Assembly (NCBI GenBank): GCA_031553195.1
Contig: JAVBLV010000064.1
Span: forward strand, 10,381 to 74,380
Length of the DNA: 64,000 nucleotides
DNA from: JAVBLV01 sp031553195
GTDB taxonomy: Bacteria; Bacteroidota; Bacteroidia; Bacteroidales; P3
Direction: 5' to 3'
Shown: piece by piece, positions 53,960-63,122 of the stretch
How positions within the stretch are numbered: position 1 is the first letter of the stretch
How the letters are laid out: each line of letters begins with the position of its first letter
Notes under the pieces: model-generated
Databases searched by the model: none
The model's input: the letters and a program-made list of their open reading frames with translations, nothing else
Told to the model about the DNA's origin: nothing
Made by a program: the position numbers and the translations under genes

Positions 53960-54288
53960 TCCAGAGGATTCCAAAATACGTTTTTCCAATTTCGTATTCG
54001 ATTGTTTACAACAATAATACCTTCGGCTTCTAGCAGATTTTGCATCTCTTTCCCATTTCCAAAAGCCCTGCCTGCAGATAATATGCCTTGATTATTTACT
54101 ACGCGATGGGCAGGAATGCCGGTAATACTAGAATTACATTGGCTCATAATTTTGCCAACCATTCTGGAAAAATTCGGAAAACCTGCCGCCTTGGCAATGG
54201 CGCCATAGCTTGTAGCACGCCCATGAGGAATAAGTTTTACAATTTTGTAAACGGAGTCCTTGAATATTTCTTTTTCAGGGTTGTTCAT
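53950..54288 (-). CDS. Alkyltransferase-like (ATL) DNA-repair protein
   Basis: A 112-residue protein with the C-terminal MGMT fold: IPHGRATSYGAIAKAAGFPNFSRMVGKIM and GIPAHRVVNNQGILSAGRAFG. The methyl-acceptor Cys of the PCHR motif is Ala (PAHR), which defines ATL proteins: they bind O6-alkylguanine, flip it and hand it to nucleotide excision repair rather than repairing it themselves. It is transcribed 75 bp after the sulfatase gene. Confidence 0.88.
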   Translation of the reverse strand: MNNPEKEIFKDSVYKIVKLIPHGRATSYGAIAKAAGFPNFSRMVGKIMSQCNSSITGIPAHRVVNNQGILSAGRAFGNGKEMQNLLEAEGIIVVNNRIRNWKNVFWNPLEEL

Positions 54289-54363
54289 TAATAATTCTAT
54301 TTGGATGATATGAAAGACGTGATTTTTAATTATTTATTGATCGATAAAGAATCAATGGCTTAA

Positions 54364-56223
54364 TCATAATTTTATGTATTCTTCCATTTCCTTTTGTAAC
54401 AATGCTTTTCCTTGTTGCAAAATTAAACTATCGGTTTTAAATAAAGCCGTGTCCTTAAGAAAAATTAAATCGTCCAATTTGTAATCATAAATGATAGTTT
54501 GTTCAGGTTCTATCATTCCAAAACCTTCGTCGAAAGTATAGAATGCAAAGGCTTTTTGAGAGGAATTGAAGATATCCTTACTCCAGATGTATTCTGAACT
54601 ATTAAGATGAAGCTGGGATAAAATGATTTTAGGAAAATCTGATTGTGATGCGATTACATCTATTGTTTTGCCGTGGTATTCCTCTTTCAATACTTCCCCG
54701 TAAAAAAGACAAGGGATCCAATGTCTCTTTTGGGAATAGGACGGCTGATCGTTCGGAAGCGAATGTGCATGGTCGGCAATAATAACGAATAATGTGTTTT
54801 TATACCATGGTTCTCCTTTTGCATTTTCGAAAAAATCTCCCATGCATTTATCTGTAAAATAAACGGTATTTAAAAATTTACTTTTAAGATCCTTGTCTCC
54901 GAATTTGGGTTCAACTTCTACCTCAAAAGGTTCATGATTGGTAGTAGTAGCAATAATGTTGAAAAAAGGTTGTTTTTGCCGGTTTATTCTTTGCAATGCC
55001 AAAGGGAACATCTCGTCATCGTAAATTCCCCATGTCGCTTTTCGTTTAAACGATGGAAAATCCGTGTCCCCCAACACTTCCTTACATCCTCCGAATTGCA
55101 ATAAAAATTGAGTATTAGAAAAATTTACATCCCCGCCGGTAATATAAGATGAATAATATCCTGCATCTCCCAAATCTCTGATAAGCAAGGGCAACCTTTG
55201 TATTTTACTCCTGTTCCGGCTGATGCTCGTCCTGGGTTGCGCGGGGAATCCAGAAAGTAACGCGATTTGTCCATGTTCGGTACGGAACCCTGTCGCATAA
55301 AAATTTGTAAATAACAGGCCTTCTTTAGATAAACTATCAAAAACGGGTGTTGCAGATATTTCTTGCCGAGGGTTTAAGGCTCCCACTGCTTCCGCGCTAA
55401 AACTTTCTAAAAGAATAACCACTATATTCGGTCTTTCTGTAGTTAAGACTAAATTTGTATTGTTGTCTTTAGCATATAAATCGTTTATTAATCCACCCAT
55501 ATCTTTTTCATTATAAAACATATATGGATTTTCTCTCATTTCATCCGGCGTGGTGAGAACATCTAAAAAATTCCACAAGCTATTTACCGCCGACAAATTT
55601 AATAAAGGTTGGCGCGAAAAATAACAAACCCTTGCGTTAATAGGCCAACGTTGAAATCCTCCGCGCGCGCCGATAAATAGAATTCCTAAAAGCAATACAG
55701 GAAAAACGATGCGAAAAGCCAATGGATAATTATTGGGGTTTAGTTTTTTGCTTATCCAACGAAAATAAATCCAAATAAATAATGCTGTTTGGATAAAAAA
55801 TAAAGTAAACAAAAGTAAGAGAGGAGAAGATTGGGTTGATTCTGCTACCTCCTTGGGATATGATAGATAAGTAATGGCTTTAGGCGTTATTTTTACTCCC
55901 CACGCTCTGAATAAGCCATTATCGGCAATAGATATAAATGTAGAAATCACAATTATAACTATAAAATATACATCCAATATTTTTTTTATCCATTTTTTTT
56001 CCTGTATGAACCAAATGACATAGCATATTAAAGGGAAAAGCATTACATAACAATAACTTGCCAAATCCATCCGGAAAGCATAAAAGTTGGTTTGTGTAAT
56101 TTCTTTCCAATTGATTTGTTTTAAGGTATTTAGATTAGAGAACAGGAATACGTTTCGTTGTATAAAGAATATAAATAGCCAAAATAGGGATAGCCAAAAA
56201 ATATACCTCAAGAAGTGTCTCAT
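54364..56223 (-). CDS. Membrane sulfatase / LTA-synthase-like phosphotransferase
   Basis: A 619-residue protein with five N-terminal membrane segments (from MRHFLRYIFWLSLFWLFIFF to FPVLLLGILFIGA) and an extracytoplasmic alkaline-phosphatase-fold domain: IVVILLESFSAEAVGAL, nucleophile Thr in GFRTEHGQIALLSGFPAQP, YITGGDVNFSN, and FVIIADHAHSLP. Related enzymes move phosphoglycerol or phosphoethanolamine onto envelope lipids or glycans. Gram-negative Bacteroidota lack LTA, so a phosphoglycerol- or lipid A-type transferase is a guess. Confidence 0.88.
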   Translation of the reverse strand: MRHFLRYIFWLSLFWLFIFFIQRNVFLFSNLNTLKQINWKEITQTNFYAFRMDLASYCYVMLFPLICYVIWFIQEKKWIKKILDVYFIVIIVISTFISIADNGLFRAWGVKITPKAITYLSYPKEVAESTQSSPLLLLFTLFFIQTALFIWIYFRWISKKLNPNNYPLAFRIVFPVLLLGILFIGARGGFQRWPINARVCYFSRQPLLNLSAVNSLWNFLDVLTTPDEMRENPYMFYNEKDMGGLINDLYAKDNNTNLVLTTERPNIVVILLESFSAEAVGALNPRQEISATPVFDSLSKEGLLFTNFYATGFRTEHGQIALLSGFPAQPRTSISRNRSKIQRLPLLIRDLGDAGYYSSYITGGDVNFSNTQFLLQFGGCKEVLGDTDFPSFKRKATWGIYDDEMFPLALQRINRQKQPFFNIIATTTNHEPFEVEVEPKFGDKDLKSKFLNTVYFTDKCMGDFFENAKGEPWYKNTLFVIIADHAHSLPNDQPSYSQKRHWIPCLFYGEVLKEEYHGKTIDVIASQSDFPKIILSQLHLNSSEYIWSKDIFNSSQKAFAFYTFDEGFGMIEPEQTIIYDYKLDDLIFLKDTALFKTDSLILQQGKALLQKEMEEYIKL

Positions 56224-56357
56224 TCCCAGTCAGTTTTTATAGTATGCCATTGAAATTTCGACTTTTCGAAAATTCCTGCAGCTAAATTATTTTAAAGCTA
56301 GAGTTGTCCTTAGATGAAATGGAGTTATTTAATAACTGTGTTCAATGAGAAAAAGTA

Positions 56358-56365
56358 TATCTTTG
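56358..56365 (+). promoter_or_regulatory. -7 box (TATCTTTG) for the SDR gene
   Basis: TATCTTTG matches TAnnTTTG and lies 88 bp before the chosen ATG at 56454. No clear -33 element. Confidence 0.45.
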
Positions 56366-56453
56366 CGTATAATAATAATGTCTACAGATAATAAATGACA
56401 CACCCTAAGCGGTGTAAATGTTTTTTAATCTATATTTTATAATTGGAACCATC

Positions 56454-57263
56454 ATGCCAAAAGTAGTTTTAATCACAGGCGCCTCTTCAGGAATAGGAAA
56501 GGCTTGCGCAGAACATTTAGCCGATAATGGATTTATTGTCTATGGAACCAGTCGGAAACCGCTTTTTTCCGAAAAGGAAAATTTATTTACGTTGCAAATG
56601 GATGTAACCGATCGGGAATCAGTGGATAGGGGGGTGTCCAAAATTATTGAAGAACAAGGGAAAATAGATGTAATAATGAACAATGCCGGCATCGGAATTG
56701 CTGGAGCATTGGAGTTGGCTACCGAAGAAGAAATTCGCCTGCAAATGGAAACCAATTTTATGGGAATGGTAAATGTTTGCACATCTGTCATTCCTTACTT
56801 TAAAGAAGAAAAGAAAGGCAAAATTATTAATGTAAGTTCCATTGGAGGCGTTATGGGACTTCCTTTTCAGGGATTTTATTCCGCTTCGAAGTTTGCAGTA
56901 GAAGGATATAGCGAATCCCTTAGTTTAGAATTGCATAAATTTAATATCAAAGTTGTTCTTATTGAACCGGGCGATTTTAGCACGGGTTTTACCGGTAGTC
57001 GTCTTATTTCTGAAGCGACAAAAAAACATCCTCATTATCAAGATATTTTTAATCGTGCTTTTGAGGTAATTGAAAAAGAAGAATTGGGGGGGAGCCATCC
57101 CCAAGAAATTGCTTCGTTAGTCGAAAAAATCATCCGGAAAAGGAATCCTAAATTTCGTTATCCTATCGGAAAATTTGAGCAGGTATTATCCATTTATGCT
57201 AAACGTTTGCTGCCAAATCGCTGGTACCAAGGCATTTTAAGAAATTATTATAAGATGGGGTAA
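56454..57263 (+). CDS. Classical short-chain dehydrogenase/reductase
   Basis: A 269-residue SDR starting MPKVVLITGASSGIGKACAEHLAD, with YGTSRKP, NNAGIGIAG, INVSSIGG, catalytic YSASKFAVEG and VVLIEPGDFSTGF. The substrate is not predictable from the sequence; the C-terminal YAKRLLPNRWYQGILRNYYKMG is longer than minimal SDRs and resembles lipid-directed members. The frame opens 12 codons earlier, but GGAACC before the ATG at 56454 supports this start. Confidence 0.87.
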   Translation: MPKVVLITGASSGIGKACAEHLADNGFIVYGTSRKPLFSEKENLFTLQMDVTDRESVDRGVSKIIEEQGKIDVIMNNAGIGIAGALELATEEEIRLQMETNFMGMVNVCTSVIPYFKEEKKGKIINVSSIGGVMGLPFQGFYSASKFAVEGYSESLSLELHKFNIKVVLIEPGDFSTGFTGSRLISEATKKHPHYQDIFNRAFEVIEKEELGGSHPQEIASLVEKIIRKRNPKFRYPIGKFEQVLSIYAKRLLPNRWYQGILRNYYKMG

Positions 57264-57794
57264 TATTTGCGAAGAGGTTTTGAGTTAGAGTTTTGTTTAT
57301 AGTATTGATTTTTAGTTGAATGTATCAAATTCCTCTTTTCGAAACTATTTTTTAGCGATGTAAATAAAAGTCATGCCATTACTGGGAAAGTTTCTTGATT
57401 AAATGCTTTGTTTTTGTTCCCGGATTCGCTATTGCTAAATTAAATTGCCGACTTAAAATTATTAATGAAGAGAATTTGAAATTTAGCCTGTAAAAGTACT
57501 TCTATTTTATTGATATTAAGATAAATATTGCGTCTTTTCGATATCTTCTCAAAATCCTGGCCATATAATTGATTTTCATAAAATTAATTTCTCTAAATTT
57601 CCGTTCCGGATTTTGCAATTTCCGTTTAGACTTTATTATTATTTTTAGGGTTTCTTCCTAAAAATTTTGTTTGGAAACGTCAAATCTTGTACCTTTGTGC
57701 GTCCTTGCCGGATCTGTTTATTGAAATTCTGTGCAAGGGGGCGCAATTGAAGTATTTAAATTCAAACTTTTATAAAATCATAAACGAAGAACAT
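57264..57794. other. Intergenic region with the DUF5606 promoter
   Basis: About 530 bp. Only the promoter at 57666-57697 and its leader are recognised. The first 400 bp show nothing supported. A frame that begins at 57687 and runs into the gene is a leader artefact. Confidence 0.5.
57666..57697 (+). promoter_or_regulatory. Consensus Bacteroidota promoter for the DUF5606 gene
   Basis: TTTG at 57666-57669, exactly 20 bp, TACCTTTG at 57690-57697. It gives a leader of about 95 bases. Confidence 0.82.
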
Positions 57795-58241
57795 ATGGAT
57801 TTAAGTAAAATCTTAACCATTTCGGGGAAACCGGGTTTGTATAAATTAGTATCTCAAACTAAAACCGGCGCGTTGGTAGAGTCCCTTCTTGATGGAAAAC
57901 GCATGCCGGTATTTGCTACAGACCGAATAAGTTCTCTAGAGGAGATTAGTATTTTGTGCACAGAAGAAGATATTTCGCTTAAAAAAGTGTTTGAAAATCT
58001 TTTACAGGCAAATTCCGCGAACATAAAAATTAAACATTTGTCAGACAAGGAATTAAAATCCTTATTTAAAGAAATAGTTCCTTCTTATGACGAGGAGAGA
58101 GTGTATTTTTCCGATATGAAAAAAGTATTCTCGTGGTATAATTTGTTGTTAGACAAAGATGTTTTTACTTCTGAAGACATGGAATCCGCCGTTAAAGAAG
58201 TTGAAGCCGAAACAAACGAAGAAAAAGATAAGACATTATAA
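57795..58241 (+). CDS. DUF5606 protein
   Basis: A 148-residue cytosolic protein: MDLSKILTISGKPGLYKLVSQTKTGALVESLLDGKRMPVFATDRISSLEEI. This start and the central HLSDKELKSLFKEIVPSYDEERVYFSDMKKVFSWYNLL are typical of DUF5606, a Bacteroidota-specific family of unknown role. The N-terminal part looks like a small SH3-like barrel. The strong promoter suggests steady expression. Confidence 0.87.
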   Translation: MDLSKILTISGKPGLYKLVSQTKTGALVESLLDGKRMPVFATDRISSLEEISILCTEEDISLKKVFENLLQANSANIKIKHLSDKELKSLFKEIVPSYDEERVYFSDMKKVFSWYNLLLDKDVFTSEDMESAVKEVEAETNEEKDKTL

Positions 58242-58452
58242 TTTCCTGCTTATTTCATCGAGTTGAATTATTTCTACCGGTTAAGAAAGGAATCACTAAA
58301 TCGTTAAAAAGTAGTTTACGCTAAAGTCCTTTAAGCAGGCAATCTTTTGAAAAAGGGATAAATATATATCCTGCTATTGAATTATCAGATTTTTGTTATT
58401 TAGCCTTAATAAAGTGAGAACAAATGTGTTCAATAATCAAGGGGTTGAAATA

Positions 58453-58482
58453 TTGCAGAATTAGGGATTAATTGTATCTTTG
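58453..58482 (+). promoter_or_regulatory. Bacteroidota-type promoter for panB
   Basis: TTG at 58453-58455, 19-bp spacer, TATCTTTG at 58475-58482, 43 bp before the GTG start. Confidence 0.7.
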
Positions 58483-58525
58483 TATGGCTCATTGATCAAA
58501 AATTTACTATACAAAAGAAAAGAAA

Positions 58526-59347
58526 GTGTCGACATATTTACCGGAAAATATTTCCAAAGTAACTACTCATGTCTTGCAAAGCATGAAACAACATGGCGAA
58601 AAGATAGCCATGCTTACAGCCTATGATTTCTCTTTTGCCAAGTTATTGGATCTGACAAAAATAGATATTATTCTGGTCGGCGATTCAGCCGCAAATGTAA
58701 TGGCTGGTTATCAGACCACTTTACCTATTACATTGAATGAAATGATTTACCATGGAGCTTCGGTGGTGAGGGCTGTAAAACGGGCCTTGGTTGTCGTTGA
58801 TTTGCCGTTTGGAACTTATCAGGGAAACTCTAAGGAAGCATTGAATTCTGCCATTCGCATAATGAAGGAAACCGGCGCCGACGCCGTGAAAATGGAAGGG
58901 GGATATGAAATTTTGGAATCGGTTAGCCGGATTTTGTCTGCGGGAATTCCTGTAATGGGACATTTGGGACTAACTCCGCAATCGATTAATAAATTTGGCA
59001 CATATTCCGTCCGCGCAACAGAAGAATCGGAGGCGCAACGACTTTTGAAAGATGCGCATTTGCTGGAAGAAGCGGGTTGTTTTGCTATTGTACTCGAAAA
59101 AATCCCTTGGCAACTGGCAAGTATCGTATCTTCCGAATTAAAAATTCCGGCTATCGGAATAGGCGCAGGTTCGCAAGTGGACGGCCAGGTTTTGGTATTG
59201 CATGATATGTTGGGGATTACGCAGCAATTTTCACCTCGTTTTTTACGTCGTTATCATACGTTAGGCGAAGAAATAACGCTGGCGATAAAGAACTATATCG
59301 ATGATGTGAAAAGCCTCCGGTTCCCAAACGAAAAAGAACAATATTAA
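58526..59347 (+). CDS. panB: Ketopantoate hydroxymethyltransferase
   Basis: A 273-residue PanB with a GTG start (preceded by AAAGAAAAGAAA): IAMLTAYDFSFAKLLDLTKIDIILVGDSAANVMAGYQTTLPITLNEMIYH, VVVDLPFGTYQ, GADAVKMEGG, catalytic Glu in IVLEKIP, and IGIGAGSQVDGQVLVLHD. It transfers a one-carbon unit from methylene-THF to 2-oxoisovalerate, the branch from valine metabolism into pantothenate and CoA. panC and panD are not adjacent. Confidence 0.95.
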   Translation: MSTYLPENISKVTTHVLQSMKQHGEKIAMLTAYDFSFAKLLDLTKIDIILVGDSAANVMAGYQTTLPITLNEMIYHGASVVRAVKRALVVVDLPFGTYQGNSKEALNSAIRIMKETGADAVKMEGGYEILESVSRILSAGIPVMGHLGLTPQSINKFGTYSVRATEESEAQRLLKDAHLLEEAGCFAIVLEKIPWQLASIVSSELKIPAIGIGAGSQVDGQVLVLHDMLGITQQFSPRFLRRYHTLGEEITLAIKNYIDDVKSLRFPNEKEQY

Positions 59348-59365
59348 CCCATAAATATAATTCTT

Positions 59366-59791
59366 ATGAAGAAGTTGCTTTTATTTATTCCGGCCGTTTT
59401 ATTATTCTTCTCTTCATGCGTGGAAGGAGATACTATTTACGAGGGAGCTCGGGTTTCAACTCAATATATAACCGTGTATCCCAAAGATTGGATCAGAAAT
59501 CCCATTTATTCGCAAAATGAAGGTTATGCATTCGCTTCTTATAATATGTCTCAAATAACGCCCCAAATTATCGATAGGGGAGCTGTTATGTGTTATTTAG
59601 TAGGGAATTACGATAATGCGCTTCCATTTATAATGTCAACAGTCGATGATGATGGTTTTGTCTACACGAATACCATTAGTTTTGAAGTCGCGCCAGGGAA
59701 AATCCGTTTTATTTCCGAAAATTCCGATTTGCTTATTAGTTACCCGTCTAGTTCTATGCAAATTAAGGTTGTTACGATACAAAATCCATAA
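59366..59791 (+). CDS. Small hypothetical lipoprotein
   Basis: A 141-residue lipoprotein: MKKLLLFIPAVLLFFSSC, then VEGDTIYEGARVSTQYITVYPKDW. The mature part is beta-rich and ends SSSMQIKVVTIQNP. Proteins of this shape are frequent Bacteroidota envelope hypotheticals; I recognise no named family. It starts 18 bp after panB and probably shares its transcript. Confidence 0.7.
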   Translation: MKKLLLFIPAVLLFFSSCVEGDTIYEGARVSTQYITVYPKDWIRNPIYSQNEGYAFASYNMSQITPQIIDRGAVMCYLVGNYDNALPFIMSTVDDDGFVYTNTISFEVAPGKIRFISENSDLLISYPSSSMQIKVVTIQNP

Positions 59792-60077
59792 GAAAATAAA
59801 TATCAATAAAGGTTGTTCGTAAAACTTTGGATTTGTATAGATCAAAGATGTCGGATTATGTTTAGATATTTATTGAGATTTTTTTAATAGTTTGATTCAT
59901 AGAACACTTAAAACAAAATGCAAACAATTAATTCTACTTTTGTTTTACGGATGTCTCCTCTATAAAAATCCGCGGATTTGTACTGTTTCTGAATTATTTT
60001 ATCAATAAAAAGATATAAACTCATTATTTGATTAATATTTATAAAAGTTTATATCTTTTAAAATAGCCAAAAGTTTT

Positions 60078-60833
60078 ATGTCATCATTCTTATCAACAAC
60101 GGATTACACAGATAAAACGATCCGAAAATCTCGTTTGCTCCCTATAGAAGGAGCCTATAATATTCGCGATTTAGGAGGCTATAAAACCTTTGAGGACAAA
60201 ACTGTAAAATGGGGGAAAATTTTCCGTTCGGGAGATTTGAACAAGTTGACGGATACGGATTTAGAATATCTTACGCGTATTCCTATAAGAACGTATATTG
60301 ATTTCCGCGATTCTGCCGAAATTTCCGCGGCTCCTGATAAAAAGCCCGATTCATTGAGACATCAATATTTTTTGCCGATAAAAACAGGCAATATAATTGA
60401 TTTTACGAAAGTAAACCTTGAAATGATACCAATCCTTTTGGTTGAAGGAAATAAAATCCTTATTCGCGACAATCAAGATGTTTATGGGAAGTTTTTCCAG
60501 ATATTAATGACAGAAGAAGATACGCCGCTTCTGTTCCATTGTTCTGCGGGAAAAGACAGGGCAGGATTGGGCGCCGCGCTTTTTCTTTCTTCTTTGGGAG
60601 TAGACAGGGAGATTATTTTCCAAGATTATTTGTTAACCAATAAATATTTAAAAGATAAGTATAAGCCGTTACTGGACTCTATGCCGGATTTAGCCCCATT
60701 ATTAATGGCTAAAAAAGAATATTTGCAGGCTGCATTTGACGTAATTGATAATGAATATGAAGGAATGGAAAACTATTTGAAAAGGGAATTACAGGTTGAT
60801 TTGGAGAAGATGAGAGCGCTCTATACGGAATAG
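60078..60833 (+). CDS. Tyrosine/dual-specificity phosphatase (MptpB-like)
   Basis: A 251-residue protein. EGAYNIRDLGGYKTFEDKTVKWGKIFRSGDLNKL and the P-loop HCSAGKDRAG (Cys155, Arg161) fit the bacterial Y_phosphatase3 family. No signal peptide, so cytosolic. Members dephosphorylate phosphotyrosine and sometimes phosphoinositides. The tail (YEGMENYLKRELQVD) is also typical. It is followed by a HAD lipoprotein. Confidence 0.9.
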   Translation: MSSFLSTTDYTDKTIRKSRLLPIEGAYNIRDLGGYKTFEDKTVKWGKIFRSGDLNKLTDTDLEYLTRIPIRTYIDFRDSAEISAAPDKKPDSLRHQYFLPIKTGNIIDFTKVNLEMIPILLVEGNKILIRDNQDVYGKFFQILMTEEDTPLLFHCSAGKDRAGLGAALFLSSLGVDREIIFQDYLLTNKYLKDKYKPLLDSMPDLAPLLMAKKEYLQAAFDVIDNEYEGMENYLKRELQVDLEKMRALYTE

Positions 60834-60901
60834 GTTTTCGCATGAACAAAATAGATGAATATGGCGTTATTTTATTAAGTGTAATTTCAAAAATCTATGT
60901 T

Positions 60902-61909
60902 ATGAAAAAAACGTATTCATTGATTCTGATGATAAGCATTACATGGTTATTTTTGGCCTGTAATTCAAATCCCAACTCTCAAACCTCAAAAGAAGAAGTA
61001 TCAAAAGACCCGTTGCCATCTTGGAATGAGACTTCTACAAAACAAGCCATTATTAATTATGTAACAAAAGTTACCAAGGAAGGATCTGTTGATTTTATTC
61101 CGGAAGAAGATCGGATTGCCACATTTGATAACGATGGCACTTTGTGGGCTGAACAACCGGTCGTTCAAATAGAATTTGTCTTTTATCAAATTGCGAAACT
61201 GTTAAAACAAAATCCTGAATTAGCTAAAAAACAGCCGTATAAAGCGGTTGCCGAAAAAGACGAAGCCTATTTGAAAAAAATGGGAATGAAAGAGTTAATT
61301 ACGCTGATAAGCGCGGCGCAAGCCAACCGTACTTCGGCAGAATTCCAACAGGAAGCAAAAGAGTTTTTTGCTCATTTCAAGTATCCTAAACGTAATTGTG
61401 ATCTTTCTCAGATACGTTATCAGCCTCAATTGGAATTGCTTAAATATTTACAGGAAAATGGATTCAAGGTTTTTATCTGTACCGGAGGAACCGTTGATTT
61501 TGTGAGAGTTATTTCAAAAGACTTTTATGGTGTTGAACCGGAGAGGGTAATCGGATCGAGCAATAAATATATTTATAAAGACAGCGCCGGAATTAACGAT
61601 CTGTATTTAACCGCCGAAATGATTAGCCTCAACGATAAACAAGCCAAGCCCGCCAATATTTTGTTAAGTATTGGTAAACGCCCTGTTCTGGCCTGTGGCA
61701 ACGAAGGCGGGGCCGGCGATGTGTATATGCTGCGTTATTCGCAAGGAAGTAAATATCCGAGTTTGCAGCTATTGGTCAACCACAACGATAGCGCGCGTGA
61801 ATATGAATATTACGAAACGCCCGACGTTTCTTTGTCCATGGCAAAAGAGTATAAATGGACGGTAATTAGTATTAAGGACGATTGGAAAACAGTCTTTAGC
61901 ACACAATAA
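60902..61909 (+). CDS. HAD-superfamily phosphatase lipoprotein
   Basis: A 335-residue lipoprotein: MKKTYSLILMISITWLFLAC, then a HAD fold with the nucleophile motif IATFDNDGTLW (Asp76, Asp78), ICTGGTVDFVR (motif II), IGKRPVLACGNEGGAGDVYML (motif III/IV). An acid-phosphatase-like role on the outer-membrane or periplasmic side is expected. A longer frame starts 20 codons earlier but spoils the signal peptide. Confidence 0.88.
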   Translation: MKKTYSLILMISITWLFLACNSNPNSQTSKEEVSKDPLPSWNETSTKQAIINYVTKVTKEGSVDFIPEEDRIATFDNDGTLWAEQPVVQIEFVFYQIAKLLKQNPELAKKQPYKAVAEKDEAYLKKMGMKELITLISAAQANRTSAEFQQEAKEFFAHFKYPKRNCDLSQIRYQPQLELLKYLQENGFKVFICTGGTVDFVRVISKDFYGVEPERVIGSSNKYIYKDSAGINDLYLTAEMISLNDKQAKPANILLSIGKRPVLACGNEGGAGDVYMLRYSQGSKYPSLQLLVNHNDSAREYEYYETPDVSLSMAKEYKWTVISIKDDWKTVFSTQ

Positions 61910-61926
61910 CAATATATTTATTCATT

Positions 61927-61967
61927 AAAAACGGCTTTTCTCCTATTTTGGGAGGAAAGCCGTTTTT
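61927..61967 (+). terminator. Rho-independent terminator after the HAD gene
   Basis: AAAACGGCTTTTCTCC (61927-61942) pairs with GGAGGAAAGCCGTTTT (61951-61966) around TATTTTG-type loop, ending in T's. Confidence 0.92.
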
Positions 61968-62148
61968 ATTTCCTCAATACGCCTTTTCTAAAGGGAAGAT
62001 GTAAAATATTAGGATACAGATTTGTATAAAAATAAAAAAACACGACGAGAAAAATTTTCGCTCTTTTCGCAAGTTTTTCTTTTTATGAGGTACAAAATAA
62101 ATATGCAAAACAAAAGTTTTGAATTCAGAATATTTTTTGAAGTAAATA

Positions 62149-62733
62149 ATGGTTTACGAAAACGAGAAAGAAATTATACAAAGGATTTGCGCGGGAGAGG
62201 AGCATCTTTTTCGGTTTATTATTGAACGATATCAACAACGGGTGGCGTCGTTATGTTATAAATTGGCGGGACGTTCTTTGAATATAGAAGAGATATCGCA
62301 ACAGGTTTTTATAGAATTGTATAAAGCGGTTAAAAAATTCCGTTTCCAAAGCCAGTTCAGCACCTTTGTTTATAAACTTACGCTAAACACGGTAAGCAAA
62401 GCTTTAAAGAAGCAAAAGAAAATTCTTTTTATAGAAGATGTTCAGATTTTTAGGGGAGAACTTCAAGAAAATGATTTTGAAGAACAGCAATTGCAAGAGG
62501 ATCGATTCCGGGAACTGCATAAAGCCATTGTCTGTTTGAAGGAAAACCAACGAACAGCCCTTTGTTTGCACGTGTTTGAAGATGTTTCATACAAAGAAAT
62601 AGCCTCCACTATGGGGATATCGGTCTCGGCAGTGGAATCGTTAATTTTCAGAGCAAAAATATCGTTAAGAAAAAGTCTTTCAGAAAATAATGCATTCGAA
62701 GCGGTTGAAGAAACTGCAATATCCTATAGTTGA
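62149..62733 (+). CDS. ECF-type RNA polymerase sigma factor
   Basis: A 194-residue sigma-70-family factor of ECF size. Region 2: EHLFRFIIERYQQRVASLCYKLAGRSLNIEEISQQVFIELYKAVKKFRFQSQFSTFVYKLTLNTV. Region 4: ENQRTALCLHVFEDVSYKEIASTMGISVSAVESLIFRAKISLRKSL. It starts a three-gene run with a membrane-anchored small protein and a periplasmic heptad-repeat protein, the usual sigma/anti-sigma/effector layout. Confidence 0.93.
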   Translation: MVYENEKEIIQRICAGEEHLFRFIIERYQQRVASLCYKLAGRSLNIEEISQQVFIELYKAVKKFRFQSQFSTFVYKLTLNTVSKALKKQKKILFIEDVQIFRGELQENDFEEQQLQEDRFRELHKAIVCLKENQRTALCLHVFEDVSYKEIASTMGISVSAVESLIFRAKISLRKSLSENNAFEAVEETAISYS

Positions 62734-62762
62734 TTTATTTGATGGATGAAAAATAAATAAAA

Positions 62763-63098
62763 ATGAAAAGTAAATTTTACGCTTCCGAAGATCTTGATGT
62801 GGATTTTTTAGAGAACGAATTAAAAGCGCTAGGAGAGCAGGAATATTATGATAATATCGGGATTGTAGATAAGGCTATGCGACAAATAAAGAAAAGGAAC
62901 AGGAAACGCAAAAAAGTGAAAGCGACATGGACAACGATAGCTTCGGCGGCTTGTTTAACAGGATTCCTTTTTTTTGGGCATGTTCACAGACAGCAGGTCA
63001 ATAATAAACTGATTACCGACATGATGACGGAAATATATGTTCAAGAAGATATTTCATGGAACTTAACCGATGAAGATTATTTATTATCTTCATATTAA
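62763..63098 (+). CDS. Putative anti-sigma factor
   Basis: A 111-residue protein with a basic patch (KKRNRKRKKVKA) before a single membrane segment (WTTIASAACLTGFLFFGHV), an acidic N-terminal cytosolic part (SEDLDVDFLENELKALGEQEYYDN) and a short periplasmic tail ending YLLSSY. No named family is recognised, but position 29 bp after the sigma gene and topology fit an anti-sigma factor. Confidence 0.6.
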   Translation: MKSKFYASEDLDVDFLENELKALGEQEYYDNIGIVDKAMRQIKKRNRKRKKVKATWTTIASAACLTGFLFFGHVHRQQVNNKLITDMMTEIYVQEDISWNLTDEDYLLSSY

Positions 63099-63122
63099 AC
63101 AAATTAGAAATATATTAAACTT

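Noticed and set aside
57687..57794. 36-residue N-terminal extension of DUF5606
   Set aside because: The extension starts inside the -7 box of a consensus promoter, so it cannot be translated from that promoter; the family begins at the ATG at 57795.
62566..62582. TTGCACGTGTTTGAA near-palindrome
   Set aside because: It has CACGTG but the outer TGTT..AACA arms are absent, and it is inside the sigma factor gene.
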